In this document: positions 45,310 to 63,771 of the stretch, piece by piece
Position numbering within the stretch: position 1 is the stretch's first letter
Layout: every line of letters begins with the position of its first letter
Assembly (NCBI GenBank): GCA_963855995.1
Contig: OY979718.1
Coordinates: 33,334,559 to 33,398,558, forward strand
Origin: Muricea muricata
Taxonomy: Eukaryota; Cnidaria; Anthozoa; Malacalcyonacea; Plexauridae
Length of the DNA: 64,000 nucleotides
Reading direction: 5' to 3'
Position numbers and translations under genes: made by a program
The notes under the pieces: generated by a model
The model's input: the letters and a program-made list of their open reading frames with translations, nothing else
The model's database searches: none
Told to the model about the DNA's origin: nothing

Positions 45310-46590
45310 GACAGTTCCTCATTGTCTAGGAAAGTATGAGAATAGATACTAATTTTCACAGCGACTGGCATGGCAGACAGGTTGAGTCGCCGCAGCACCA
45401 GCCCTGTGTGGCCAAAAGTAGACAACCCAACAAAGTTGGGACAAAGCCTCAAACAGAGACTATATATAACAACCCAACAAAGTTGGGACAAAGCCTCAAA
45501 CAGAGACTATACATAACAACCCAACAAAGTTGGGACAAAGCCTCAAACAGAGACTATATATAACAACCCAACAAAGTTGGGACAAAGCCTCAAACAGAGA
45601 CTATATATAACAACCCAACAAAGTTGGGACAAAGCCTCAAACAGAGACTATATAACAACCCAACAAAGTTGGGACAAAGCCTCAAACAGAGACTATATAA
45701 CAACCCAACAAAGTTGGGACAAAGCCTCGATCAATGTCGACCGTTTCTCATTGTCTAGGAAAATATGAGAATAAATACTAATTTTCACAGAGACTGGCAT
45801 GGCAGACAGGTTGAGTCGCCGCAGCACCAGCCCTGTGTGGCCAAAAGTAGACAACCCAACAAAGTTGGGACAAAGCCTCAAACAGAGACTATATAACAAC
45901 CCAACAAAGTTGGGACAAAGCCTCAAACAGAGACTATATATAACAACCCAACAAAGTTGGGACAAAGCCTCAAACAGAGACTATATATAACAACCCAACA
46001 AAGTTGGGACAAAGCCTCAAACAGAGACTATATATAACAACCCAACAAAGTTGGGACAAAGCCTCAAACAGAGACTATATAACAACCCAACAAAGTTGGG
46101 ACAAAGCCTCAAACAGAGACTACTATATATAACAACCCAACAACGTTGGGACAAAGTCTTCAACAGAGACTATATAACAACCCAACAAAGTTGGGACAAA
46201 CTCAAACTCGACAGTTTTTCTCATTGTCTAGGAAAATATGAGAATAAATACTAATTTTCACAGTGACTGGCATGGCAGACAGGTTGAGTCGCCGCAGCAC
46301 CAGCCCTGTGTGGCCAAAAGTAGACAACCCAATAAAGTTGGGACAAAGCCTCAAACAGAGACTATATAACAACCCAACAAAGTTGGGACAAACTCAAACT
46401 CGACAGTTTTTCTCATTGTCTAGGAAAATATGAGAATAAATACTAATTTTCACAGTGACTGGCCTGGCAGACAGGTTGAGTCGCCGCAGCACCAGCCCTG
46501 TGTGGCCAAAAGTAGACAACCCAACAAAGTTGGGACAAAGCCTCAAACAGAGACTATATATAACTACTCAACAAAGTTGGGACAAATGAA
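45310..46590. repeat. Hierarchical satellite of palindromic 48-bp units
   Basis: About 19 units of AACCCAACAAAGTTGGGACA plus AAGCCTCAAACAGAGACTAT and (TA)n. Each has a CCCAACAAAGTTGGG palindrome and a unit length of 43-51 bases that varies with the TA count. They fall in four blocks (about 7, 8, 2 and 2 units). Each block is preceded by the same roughly 115-base spacer (CTCATTGTCTAGGAAA.TATG ... GTTGAGTCGCCGCAGCACCA ... CCAAAAGTAGACA) at about 45310, 45737, 46213 and 46400. Flanked downstream by repeat B copy 2. Short frames within it are artefacts. Confidence 0.9.
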
Positions 46591-46797
46591 TGGCCCAAAA
46601 CAAGTACTCGAGGTATACCTGTGCTGTTGGCCGAAGTGTGATAATTACGCACAATAGAATTTACTCAGTGTAATATTCGCTACAATTTAGAACGTGACCA
46701 CAAGCAATATTGTTCAAATACTATATTATTATATTATAGTTGTATATAACTACAAACTTACCAATTCAACAGTCCTCGGACTTCGATGGACTGAAAG

Positions 46798-47077
46798 ACA
46801 TGAAAAAGTTCGCTACTTCTAGAGATTGTCTCACTTCACTCGTAGCTGACTTTAAGCAACTGAACGGAATTAGTTTGTGGGTGTCTATTATATAACCCCT
46901 TGTATATAATTATTATCTAAATGTCACATCAGTACAACTATTGGCCTACAGCTAAAGTTTTATCTTTGAGATGCAGGTTTCCTCCGCACCCTTGGCAGAG
47001 TTCGTTTCCTTATTATCACTAAATGATAACAAGATGACAGACATAAAACTCCTATTCGCAAGCAAATATCATATTTA
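46798..47077. repeat. Direct repeat B, copy 2
   Basis: Same 275-280 bases as 41718-41992, same orientation, 5.08 kb away, with at most a few differences. Confidence 0.85.
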
Positions 47078-47079
47078 GA

Positions 47080-48490
47080 GGATAAATTTAGAAACAAGCG
47101 AATATTATGTCGACAAATTGAAAGAGCACAAAAACAGCAACACGAAAATAGCAACAAAGGCACTACAACAAGCCTTGGAAGCATGCCGATAACCGAAAAT
47201 ATTACCAGATAATAGAAAATAAAAGGAGACCCTTAAACCAGGATACTTTTAAGAGGCTTTTCATTTAAATTTTGTGGCTTTAAAATTATAAATTCGCAGA
47301 TAGTTTAGAACATAACTTTAAAGCTGTATTTCTCGAATTGTATAATTCGTTCAATAATGAATTTTTCATACACGATATCAATTGCAGATTTTAACCAATT
47401 GGAGCAAATTTTCAACCGTACAACATGTTACATTAGGCAAGGTACTAAACCAAAAAAAACTGAAAAATGTTTTAGAAATATTCCTATATTTCTTCTTTGA
47501 TACCACATTATTTTTTCAGAAATTGCTATTTTCCAGGAAAAACTTCAAAAAACAGTGATGCCTGCCATTACTTGTCATTACTTTAGGTTTGGCTCCTAAA
47601 CATCGTTTATAGTCACAATGTGAAACAAAGATTAAAGGTTTTTGACCATTCTCCAGGCCCTAATCATGTTTTGAAATAGGTGCTTATTTTGCCACTAGGG
47701 GGTAATTATCACGGTAACCATGACAACACACATGTGAACAAATGTATTTTTTATCACAGTTTTGTTACCTACCATAATATTAACTTGTTTCTATTTTAAA
47801 ACATAACGCAAAAAATATTTTAAAGGTATTGGATCCCCTTAAGTCGGGCGCACACGACTGCGGGGCAAAAATCATCTTATATTAACTCAGAGAAGGCCTT
47901 ATAAATTCGTAGGGATTATCACTAAAAATATAAAGGTATATTATAAACGCTCATTTTTCCACGGAAGTCAACATGTCAACTTCAAATTAGTGGCGAATAA
48001 AGCAGCAGTCTCTTAAAACTCCCGGTTAATTAGCTGTTCTCTTTTTCAGGTGCAACATTTCATTTCCCATGAAGACCGCAGTCAAAATCGTGTTACACAT
48101 GTAATGATCTAATTATGTGTTCTGAAGATCTTACTAGATGAAACAAAAACGTTGCATGGTAAATGTCTAATAAATTAATACAGTTTGCTCAACGGCTTTA
48201 AATATCAGAATTAAGTAGCAAAATAATTAACGTAGACTTCCCATAGACTACGGAAAATCTCTTCTTTTTCAACGGTTTACCAAGTGAATCGCCACAATGT
48301 AACATTAGTGATCATGACAACACATGATTTTTATTTTCGTGTACATCAGTAATACAATGCAACATGTTAGCCATGTTAGTGGAGACAAATACAATTTCAA
48401 TTAACAGAAATTAGGTAGGAGCATAAAATTAAAAACTAATTGGGCCTATTGTGTTCAACTCTAAGTTGTAAAAGTTAATTGGTGACATCC
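47080..48490. other. No supportable gene; downstream region of the EGF/vWA gene
   Basis: AT-rich. Would contain the 3' untranslated region of the leftward EGF/vWA gene near its right edge (stop at 48492-48494). Nothing else identifiable. Confidence 0.45.
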
Positions 48491-48491
48491 A

Positions 48492-55246
<6,755 letters not shown>

Positions 55247-55249
55247 TTC

Positions 55250-58200
55250 AGAAATTCTAAAAGAATAGTAATTGATTATATAGTTAAAAAGGTAGTCTTT
55301 ATATCAAGAGCCTGTCATGGATGCTTCGATTGAAAATTGGGTAAAGTAAATCTTCAAAATGTAGCTATATAGTTGTGCTATTCAGTACTGATTTCAAACA
55401 TTTTTTTTTAAATTTACAGTCGCAGAATTCATTGACAAGACTGAATATCGAACGGTGTTAGACATACTTAAAAAAATCTGCGTAGTAGGTGCAAATTTGT
55501 GTGGGAAAACTAGCCATTCAGTGCGAAAATGTCTTGTTTTTAAAGCTTGTTTTAAGCGGTGTTTTTTAGATTTGGTGCCAGTTGGTGAACTTTAGCCACA
55601 ATCGCACGGAATTCAAAATAATACATACTGTAACCGCGTTAATTTTAAAATAGTTTTTGAAATGCGCATACAGGAGTGGGTATCTTATGAAAACGTCTTA
55701 AAGTTTATAAGAAGGAAATCACTGACTAGCCATACACATATGGAATTCGTTTTTTTTTACCAAATGCTAATGAAGTAAATCGCAGCTAATTAATTGTTCA
55801 TTGATCTGATTGCTCAAAAAAGATTTCATCATCTAGACTCTGCAGAGACCCCTTGAACTTATAAGACCCTGGGTAAGTAATGTTACCGGTTCATTGAAAT
55901 GAGAAAGTTATTATTAAATTATATATAATATAGCGAGATGCAACTTACTTTCTTCAAACAACAGTTTCTAAATCTGAACCTTACTGTGCAGCTAGCTTCT
56001 TTACGACTGAATGGTGGAGAACAGTCGCCCGCTCATTTTATAAGCTCTTTTCAGGCATCCAACCAAGCTCAACGTTTCTTGCACGACTGGATTATCAAGT
56101 GGCCATTGGTATTCAAAAATAGTTATCTTGATAGCTTCAATATCATGCATTTGTTTATTTGGCCACCACACAGCTCTTCATTGAATCGAGCCACACCTTG
56201 ATTTAATGTAAATATCGGATGAATGTCAGTGGAATCCAGCAGTTAAGAAATCCGTGAATGCATGCTCAACGAAATATATTATTTTCATGGCAGCTTCCGA
56301 ACTTGATTTTGTACGCAGTTAATGGTAAAGCACAAACTATAATTAATCAATTGCATGCAAGTAATGCTCTATAACGATTTTGACAAATAGCCTCATGATA
56401 TTTTACGAACCAGAAAATCGTAGACTTAATTAAACATGTATTCAGCCCAACAATCAATAAGACAGTTTTGTCCTCTAGTTGGACTGACCTGAATAGTTTT
56501 GATTATAATGGTTTGGGCTATCAATGGATAAATTATTTTAAGAAAACTCCAAACAATGTGCAACAATCCACAATCATTTTAAACTTATATAGAGAATCGG
56601 ACGAGCTTGGTCTAATTAAAATCTTAGTCTCCAATTCAAACCTTCAGTCGACCAGAGTTGGCTCTACTTGCTAAATCTCAATTTGGAGTAGCAAGTAGCA
56701 ACTTTATATGAGTACTGTATCTAAGATCCGAGCTATTAAATTTAGAGAAACCTTTGAAAGTTCATGGGTTGTTACCTTTTTATCAACTCTAAACTGAAAA
56801 TTTCGGCACTTTTTAATTTAATTTTCGAGACACGCAGAATATATGACGTAATCGTATTCAGACCACTCTGTACGAATCGAAGCGATATGCTGTAAGCGCG
56901 TGAAATCCAAGTAGCGACGTACAGACGTACATATTTCTTATTCTTATAAGTCTTAAGCGTATTTGTCGGAGTGAGCCCCATTTCTCGTGGCTAATCTAGC
57001 TGCACGGCAATGCATTATCGTGCGTATGTAAACTATTCTACAGTGGTTAAAATCGTATCGGCTTTTTGCATGCAGTTATATCACGCGGAACTTCTTCCCG
57101 CAACACAATATTATTGGTTGGTTACGAAATTTAAAATTTTATGCACGCAATAAAGACTGTTACAGAACTTCAGGTCTGTAATCAGATTTTTGCGAAGTCA
57201 AAAGTACAGCTGAGGTCTGAAAATACAGTACCTAGTAAATTATGTAAATTAGGTATAGCCTTTTGAAAGTGAACAAACGACAGGCCGGGTGAGTTGATTG
57301 AGCTAAGTACTCATAGTTCGTTCTATTAGCTACTAGTGAGATCGAAAATGTTATATCACACGATGAATATATTCTCGAAGATGGTCGTATATATAACATA
57401 ACCTCTGTGAATTACGTGACGTTATACGAAAATGGTGGTCGCTCAAATGTTACTTTTATGTCATATTGACCGCTAAAAATGTAAACAAGAGAGGTACTAA
57501 ATCAAATCAATATAGACTTGCTAACAAAAACAAAACTGCAAAACATCAGTTGTGACATATATATGGAGGATGACTTTTGAATTTGAAAAATAACAATTTT
57601 TGATAAAGTCACTAATCAACAAATTAAATTATTAACACTTACAAATTAAAACTTCGCATTTTCAGCCGCGTCGATCGAATGCAAAAGTCAAACAATAGTT
57701 AATGAGATGTCTCACCGTTCAACGCGACTGAAATGCGACGAATAAAACAGGCCTTACTTTATTTATTAACAACTGCCTTATTAAATATGTGCATTTTCGC
57801 ACAACACATCGATGGATTCGTATCCTACATTACCGCTCCTTGAACTGTGCTTTGACGAATGGAGATAACCCGCTCGGGCTCGCCCCATGATGCTTCGCAT
57901 CTCACTAGTATATCTGTATATTATATATTCTGGTATTTTGCCAAGCAAATTTTTCTCATTTAAGACCCTAAATAGTAAGCTATCCATCGTCCCTTGCGCG
58001 CTTAGAATTTGTGGCTTAGCAATTTTGGTTATATAATATATGTATAAGAGTGTATAATAATATCTGATTCGTTAATAAAACTTACTACTCATGTGTAGCT
58101 TGAAAAGGTAGCAGTTGTCTCTTTCAAATAGATTCTTGAAACTGATTACTTATCCGAGGGTAGTAGAGCCGCAACGGCCAACGGAGAGTAACTTATTTAA

Positions 58201-58370
58201 AATCTTCACCCTTATATATAAGACATATCACACGCAGCGAAAACATTAAACCGTTCTGCAGAATTGAAACATGCACGATAACAGATTAAAGTATTCATCG
58301 CGAAAGTATTCATCACTGGAATTGTATGTTACAACATTCACAGCTGTTGTTTGAAAGAGCAATTGTCAAT
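55250..58370. other. No supportable gene; upstream region of the EGF/vWA gene
   Basis: Promoter and spacer for the leftward gene, without identifiable elements. A few open stretches (for example 55938-56201 plus, 57781-57987 minus) have no recognisable content. Confidence 0.45.
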
Positions 58371-58375
58371 ATTAA

Positions 58376-58862
58376 AATAAATAACCGATGCGGAGAGACC
58401 CATTGTAAAGTTTTAACATCGAAAACTCGTAACAGGTGCTTGCGCTCTTAAAATGGACGGAAAAAACTAGAAAGCGTTCTCGATCACGATTGTCAGCATT
58501 GGTCACCAAAACACTTGAAAAGTAAAGAGTACCGTCAAAGGAGAACAGCTGCCACTTTTTAGGGCAATATTAATTTCTATTTTTCAACTGTAAATTTTTA
58601 ATTAACAGTTGAAGTCATAACCATGTCAATATCGCGATAAATAACCGATGCGGAGCGAAGACGCGTACATTGTAAAGTTTTAACAATGAAAACTCGTCAC
58701 CAGTGCTTAATTGTGCTTTTAATTAAAATAGACGGAAAGAACCAGAAAGCGTTCTAGACAAACATATTGTCAGCATTGGCCGCCAAAACACTTGAAAAGT
58801 AAAGGGTACCGTCAAAGAAGAACAGCTGCCACTTTTTAGGGCAATATTAGTTGCTATACATG
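58376..58862. repeat. Tandem duplication, about 250-bp unit
   Basis: Two units starting AATAACCGATGCGGAG (58380 and 58640), each containing TTGTAAAGTTTTAACA, CAGAAAGCGTTCT-type and AACAGCTGCCACTTTTTAGG blocks. A third, more diverged partial unit is at about 59180-59355 (TTCACAGCTGTTGTTCGAAA, AAGTGGAGGGTAC), and the same CACAGCTGTTGTTTGAAAGA precedes the first unit. Confidence 0.75.
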
Positions 58863-58977
58863 AATTATATGGAAATTATTTCCGTTATTATCTGTTTCTG
58901 CCTAATAGTCTATCTATCTTTAAGCCACCTCATAGAATAAAGCATTTCACTTTCGAGAATTTTAAAAATCAGTTGGG

Positions 58978-59060
58978 GACAATATTTCCTACGGTACTTT
59001 TCAGTTACTTGTTGGAAGGTCACTAGCGGGCCTGCTATGATACTAGGGCCTAACCCGGCT
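58978..59060. repeat. Direct repeat flanking the 59.5-60.2 kb element
   Basis: ACAATATTTCCTA ... GTTGGAAGGTCACTAGCGG ... GATACTAGGGCCTAACCC, again at about 60308-60395. The pair brackets the long inverted repeat between them. Confidence 0.7.
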
Positions 59061-59491
59061 AACTATGTATATACTAATTATATTTTCATATTAATCTTTC
59101 CTTAATGGTCAAGACAGGTCGATCGTTTGAATTAACTTTAAGGAAAGTTTAGGGCTTTAACTGCTAGAGGTATTCATACCTGGTAACAATCCATCGCTAA
59201 AGAATTTCTCACAAAATCGTTTCAACTTTCACAGCTGTTGTTCGAAAAAGCCATTGCTGAAATGGTCTCGATTAACGGCGTTTGTCTGCATAGGCCGACA
59301 AAGCACATGAAAAGTGGAGGGTACAGCTAAGGAACGGCAGCCAACTGGCACGTTACAATTGTGCGGTTTTCATACTTTTTCCAGTAAATATCCGGATTTG
59401 GTACATGCATATGCTGACACGTTCAGTTTATTCTACTAATAGACTTAAATACGAAACAGTCGGGCTAAAATTTGCGCATGAATTGAATAGG

Positions 59492-60201
59492 CAATTTGCA
59501 TGTTAGACTAGCTTTCAATCTAGGCAAGGCGAACAAAATCTTTTACTACAGTTAAATAGAACATCCCAAAATTAGAAGGATTGCCAAGTTTGGTGGTGAA
59601 ATGTTGTGAAACATGGAAAATATAGCTATTTTTGCAAATTTGTATACATTTATATTACGCGACGAAAAAGTTACCACTTTTGCGACAATTTCAGCTGAAA
59701 AACGCAGCATGAGCTCCTCATCCGAATTTACTATATCAGTAAATTGCTAAAAGCGTCTAGATTCACTCACATGGTAAATTCACGACAACCCTAACCCTAA
59801 TCCTAACCCTAGACCTAATCCTGTGTTCATCCCATCTGCCGCGCGCGACGTCCCGCCCCTTAAAGTGAATCCTACTTTTATAATGTTTGGTTAATGTCTC
59901 ATTGTTACGGTGCACTAACGTTGTCGTGAATTTACTATATTAGTAAATTTAGAGGCGTTTAAGAATTTACTGATATAGTAAATTCAGAGGAAGAGCTCAT
60001 GTTGGAAAAACGGTAACTTTTTCGTCACCTAATACAAATATATACAAATTTGCAAACTTTGCGAAGCTATATTTTCCATGTTTTACAACATTTCGCCACC
60101 AAACTTGGCAATTCTACTAATTCTAAGATGCTCTTTTTAACTGTAGTAAAATATTTTGTTCGTCTTGGCCTAGATTGAAAGTTAGTCTAACATGCAAATT
60201 G
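59492..60201. mobile_element. Long inverted-repeat element with telomere-like loop
   Basis: Arms of about 290 bases: CAATTTGCATGTTAGACTAG at 59492 and its complement ending TAACATGCAAATTG at 60201. Inner blocks such as AATTTACTATATCAGTAAATT are themselves palindromic. The loop has CCCTAACCCTAATCCTAACC (about 59793-59822) and a GC-rich patch GCCGCGCGCGACGTCCCGCC, unlike the arms. Confidence 0.7.
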
Positions 60202-60307
60202 TCCATTAGGATGTTGCTATATTATTGAGATCATTTAATTATGCACAACAGTACATTCTATTTTTAGGGCACTTCATGCAATAAAGCTATATTTTGAATT
60301 TAATTGG

Positions 60308-60400
60308 GAACAATATTTCCTATATATGGTAATTTTTGTAGTTGCTTGTTGGAAAGTCACTAGCGGCGTTGCTATGATACTAGGGCCTAACCCGCTAACC
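60308..60400. repeat. Second copy of the flanking direct repeat
   Basis: Counterpart of 58978-59060; TTGCTATGATACTAGGGCCT is shared exactly. Confidence 0.7.
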
Positions 60401-60954
60401 GTATATATACTGTTACTGTTTCACATAAATCTTTTTTTTGAGCCAGGCGGATTACTGCAAAGTTATTAAAAATTTAAGTATAAACCACTATTTGTTTCAC
60501 ACTAATTAGGCGCAAGTTTTGAAGCGTCTAACATGTATTATTGATATATGTATCAGCCAACTTAAAACGGATCTCGACAATATGCAATATTGAGTATTCT
60601 TTTGTAATTATTTGCATGTTGTGGCAAACTGAAGTTTGCTACAAATTTCAGCTACATGATACTTAGAACCTGGTCACGCTTATTGTGTCCCGGTTTCAAA
60701 CATAGGGGAGATTTTATTTCGCCTATACTATCAACTCGATGTTAATTTTTCAGTAAAAATATGGACGTAATGTTTATTTTTTCTATAGTAAAACTATAGG
60801 GAGGCGAGACTATAGATAGATGAGACATTTCACTATTTGGGTTCGTTTGGAAAGGCCCTTAACAAATTTAATGTCCAATCGGAACCATGCATTGGACTGT
60901 AGTACTTACCCGCCACTATGGAGTCGGAAGTAATCAGTATGCAAGAGGTTGGCG

Positions 60955-61218
60955 CCGGAAGTAATGAGTATGCAGGATAGTATTGGTGGTGGAAGTAATT
61001 AGTATGCAGGATGACGTCATTATTTAACGTGAGATGCAGGATGACGTCATTATAATTAACGTCAGATCTCCCGTGAGATCTAACGTTAGATTTAACGTGA
61101 GATCTCACGTTAAACAGTATAAGGTTCGCCTCATGTGAGATCTAACGTGAGATCTAACGTGAGACGTTAAACAGTATAAGGTTCGCTTTAGTGAGTTTTA
61201 TGCTTTTTATTTTTGTTT
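60955..61218. repeat. Array of TAACGTGAGATC motifs and duplicated GGAAGTAAT units
   Basis: 60955-61030 has three units with GGAAGTAATNAGTATGCAGG. 61015-61180 has dense AACGT(G/T)AGATCT, often as inverse pairs, and AAACAGTATAAGGTTCGC twice (61113 and 61169). The same AACGTTAGATC motif forms the outer ends of the adjoining TIR, so the array may be its subterminal region or a target preference. Confidence 0.65.
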
Positions 61219-61509
61219 TAACGTTAGATCTAACATTAGATTTAACGTTAGATTTAACGTTAAAAAATCTCCCATGAGATCTCTGCCCAAACCGCCTTCT
61301 AATCAGCCTCGCATAAGCCGATGCTCATCCTGGCGGCGCGCGCTAATAAATAGTCAAGATGGCGGCTAACGTCAGCATGATAACGTTATGGCTTAGATGA
61401 CACTCTGCCTAATGTGGTTGAGCAAACATATAAAAGAGAACAGTGTTTCTGCATATTTATTAAAATATAGCCTTCTCATTACAAGCATTTACTTGGGGCA
61501 ATAGTTTAT
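61219..61509. repeat. Left terminal inverted repeat
   Basis: Begins in TAACGTTAGATC repeats and ends ATAGTTTAT just after the stop of the minus-strand gene. Contains a TATAAAAG (about 61430) that could act as a promoter reading into the element. Confidence 0.75.
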
Positions 61510-61532
61510 CTTTAGCTCTATAGTGTTTGGAT

Positions 61533-62000
61533 TCATTGTTCTGGAAAACGTCCTTGACCTTCTAATAGCCGTTTCAGCAAAAACTTTCTTTTCTTTACGC
61601 CCGCTGCTATAGCTTCATCCGGATCAAACATATTGTTGTTCACATAATCATCTCGGATCGCCATGATCTTTTTGTGGGTGGGATCTTTTTTCAACGCTTT
61701 CATCCATGCCAAGTTATCCATGTAGACATCACCCAATTCCTTCTGAGAAACAGGTAGAATTTGCGCAAAGGCTTCCTCTTTCGCTTTGCTTTCGTCATGA
61801 CCCTCCGTGAGAAGCGCTTGGAATATGTCATCATACTGATCCCGGACCTTGGACGCTGCGTCGTTGATCAATGTACTCCAGGGATCGATTTCCTCTTCAG
61901 AACTGTTTTCAGTTGGGATGCTGCTTTATTCTTCTTCAGAACTGTTTTCATCACGGTCTTCTGTCGTAATACTACTAACGTCTTAGGCATGAGTTTCCAT
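61533..62000 (-). pseudogene. Small conserved Polinton-associated protein, two in-frame stops
   Basis: A leftward frame from ATG 62000 to TAA-type stop at 61533, 155 codons, broken by two TAA codons (near 61983 and 61926). From 61871 on it is open for 112 codons: SKVRDQYDDIFQALLTEGHD, then LGDVYMDNLAWMKAL and a basic end. Charged, helical, no Cys, no membrane segment. Just upstream an EIDPWSTLIND segment in the same frame resembles the start of hypothetical proteins from cnidarian virus-like elements (from general memory, no search). An ENSSEEE block appears twice, a short internal duplication. Shares a 400-base divergent intergenic region with the ATPase gene. Function unknown. Confidence 0.55.
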
Positions 62001-62403
62001 TGAACTTTTGCTGTAGTCATCGCCTACGAAGCTTTCGCTGTATTGCCTGTCCATTGTCCTACGAATGTCAGTGCAAAATAAGCGAAGTCTCGGTTATGTA
62101 TGACTATTTATACACAATAACAAGACAGAAGCGTCGCAGAAGCTTTAGAGAATTTCCAGACCACTGCTCCCTCAAAGCAATAGTATATAGAATCGTGTTT
62201 CTATTTAAACTGGAATCATTTCTACTGGAGCAGAAATACAAAGACGACTTCGCCGGACCTGTCCGGTTTGCGGACGACCTGATTTGAAGAATATCAGTAC
62301 ACATCTTTTATAAGTTCACGGCTTATCTTCTGAAGAGAGAAAACCCTATCTTAAGCAAGCCCAGGTGTCGTCATAGCAGCCCCGCGTCGAAAGGTCTCCC
62401 CAT

Positions 62404-63771
62404 ATGACCATGTCCTATATGAACGTTGAGAAGCCTGGACAAAAGCGTGTAAAACAAAGTGAACATTCGCCACCCGCAAAAAGACCAAGAACAGCAGCGC
62501 GTACGGCATCTTTGGCAACCAAATCCTGTCCGGAATTCAACTTCCGCCATAAATTCTCACTTTTGGTTGTGGGTCCCACACAAAGTGGGAAAACGTATTT
62601 TGTCCAACAAATTTTAAAACACAATCGTATCGTGTATGAAGAGAAAAAGAGTATTCGCATTTTTTGGTATTACAATCAATGGCAAGAATGTTACGAAAAG
62701 TTGAAAAAGTCTCTCACAAAAAGCATCCGATTTGAAAGAGGTGTGCCCAGTGGCGTAGCCAGCTTCGATAATTGGAGGGGCGAATATTCATATATTTGTG
62801 TTCACAGACCTTAAAAACAATCGATTTCAAAAGAAATTAATGATGCAAAACATGATACATGAATATTCGCCCCTCCAATTATCGACGCTGGCTACGCCAC
62901 TGGGTGTGCCCGAACTGTCTGAAGATCTATGTGAAATCAATCCCCGATACAATAACATCATCATCCTAGACGATTTGATGGCTGAAGCGACAGACAGTCC
63001 TGTGGTATCTCGACTGTTTACCCAAGGCCGCCATCGAAACTCCAGTGTTATCCTATTGCTGCAAAACATGTTTCCTAAGGGGAAATATGATACAGATATC
63101 AGCCGAAATGCCCAGTATTTGGCTCTCTTCCGAAGTGCTAGAGATCAGAAACACGTCGGAATTATTGCAAACGCATGTTTGACAAGAATAGAGTGCACTT
63201 TATGAATGCTTATTACAAGGAGACCGAAAAACCGTATGGATACTTGTTGGTGGATAACAAGCCCGGCACACCACCCGATAATCAAATTCTTGCAGACCTA
63301 TTTGGGGAATGCTATGCTTATCACTTCGGTGTAAACAGTACTGAGCCTACACGTGTGGGAACCAAGCCTGTAGGCAAACACAGTACAGCAACCAAAACCA
63401 CCTCTTCAAGGAAGAAGCCTGTGCAAACCATCACCTGGTCGGATATCCCAAACGACGTGTGGCAAAAATACACCATGGGAGCACCGGAGGTCCATAAGAT
63501 TCCCGAAGGATATGCTATCATCGAAATGTACAACACATCGCGCAACGAAGACCATCAGCCTGTCCGTGGAGCTGTGTTAATCAACGACGAAAATAATATA
63601 TTGGCCTGTGAAATTAAAGCACCGATCTACAGGTCATACCAAATGGGTGAATTTACACAGCGACGAGCCTACCGTCCAATCCATTGTCAGAGAAACCATG
63701 GAAAACACTACAGAGCCAAAAATAAACTATTGCCCCAAGTAGATGCTTGTAATGAGAAGGCTATATCTTAA
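62404..63771 (+). pseudogene. Polinton-type FtsK/A32-like packaging ATPase, disrupted
   Basis: P-loop ATPase of the family that packages genomes in Polintons and related viruses. After a basic N-terminus (PPAKRPRTAART), Walker A is LLVVGPTQSGKTYFV (about residues 55-69, Lys and Thr present). The gene is then split by a 155-bp MITE with its 8-bp duplication (62748-62910). It resumes with INPRYNNIIILDDLM (Walker B, about 62938-62982), a QGRHRNSSVILLLQNM sensor region and ISRNAQYLALFRSARDQ. A frameshift near 63175 moves the rest (DKNRVHFMNAYYKET onward) to another frame, open to 63771. The C-terminal 130 residues (TITWSDIPNDVWQKY and following) extend past the usual ATPase length, and the last 16 codons lie inside the right TIR. 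Apart from the MITE and one shift the gene is well preserved. Confidence 0.75.
62748..62902. mobile_element. hAT-type MITE in the ATPase gene
   Basis: 155 bp. Inverted ends of about 45 bases starting CAGTGGCGTAGCCAGC and, at the right, GCTGGCTACGCCACTG. Flanked by perfect 8-bp duplications GGTGTGCC at 62740-62747 and 62903-62910. CAGNGG-type ends plus an 8-bp duplication are diagnostic of hAT. Non-coding. Confidence 0.9.

Noticed and set aside
45427-46590. Regularly spaced palindromic repeats resembling a CRISPR array
   Set aside because: Units are contiguous tandem copies without unique spacers, there are no cas genes, and the DNA is eukaryotic.
41718-47077. Firm call of an LTR retrotransposon with B as LTR
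   Set aside because: B lacks clear TG...CA ends and no target duplication or pol genes are seen between the copies.
59793-59822. A true chromosome end
   Set aside because: Only about five degenerate units, inside an element and with ordinary sequence on both sides.
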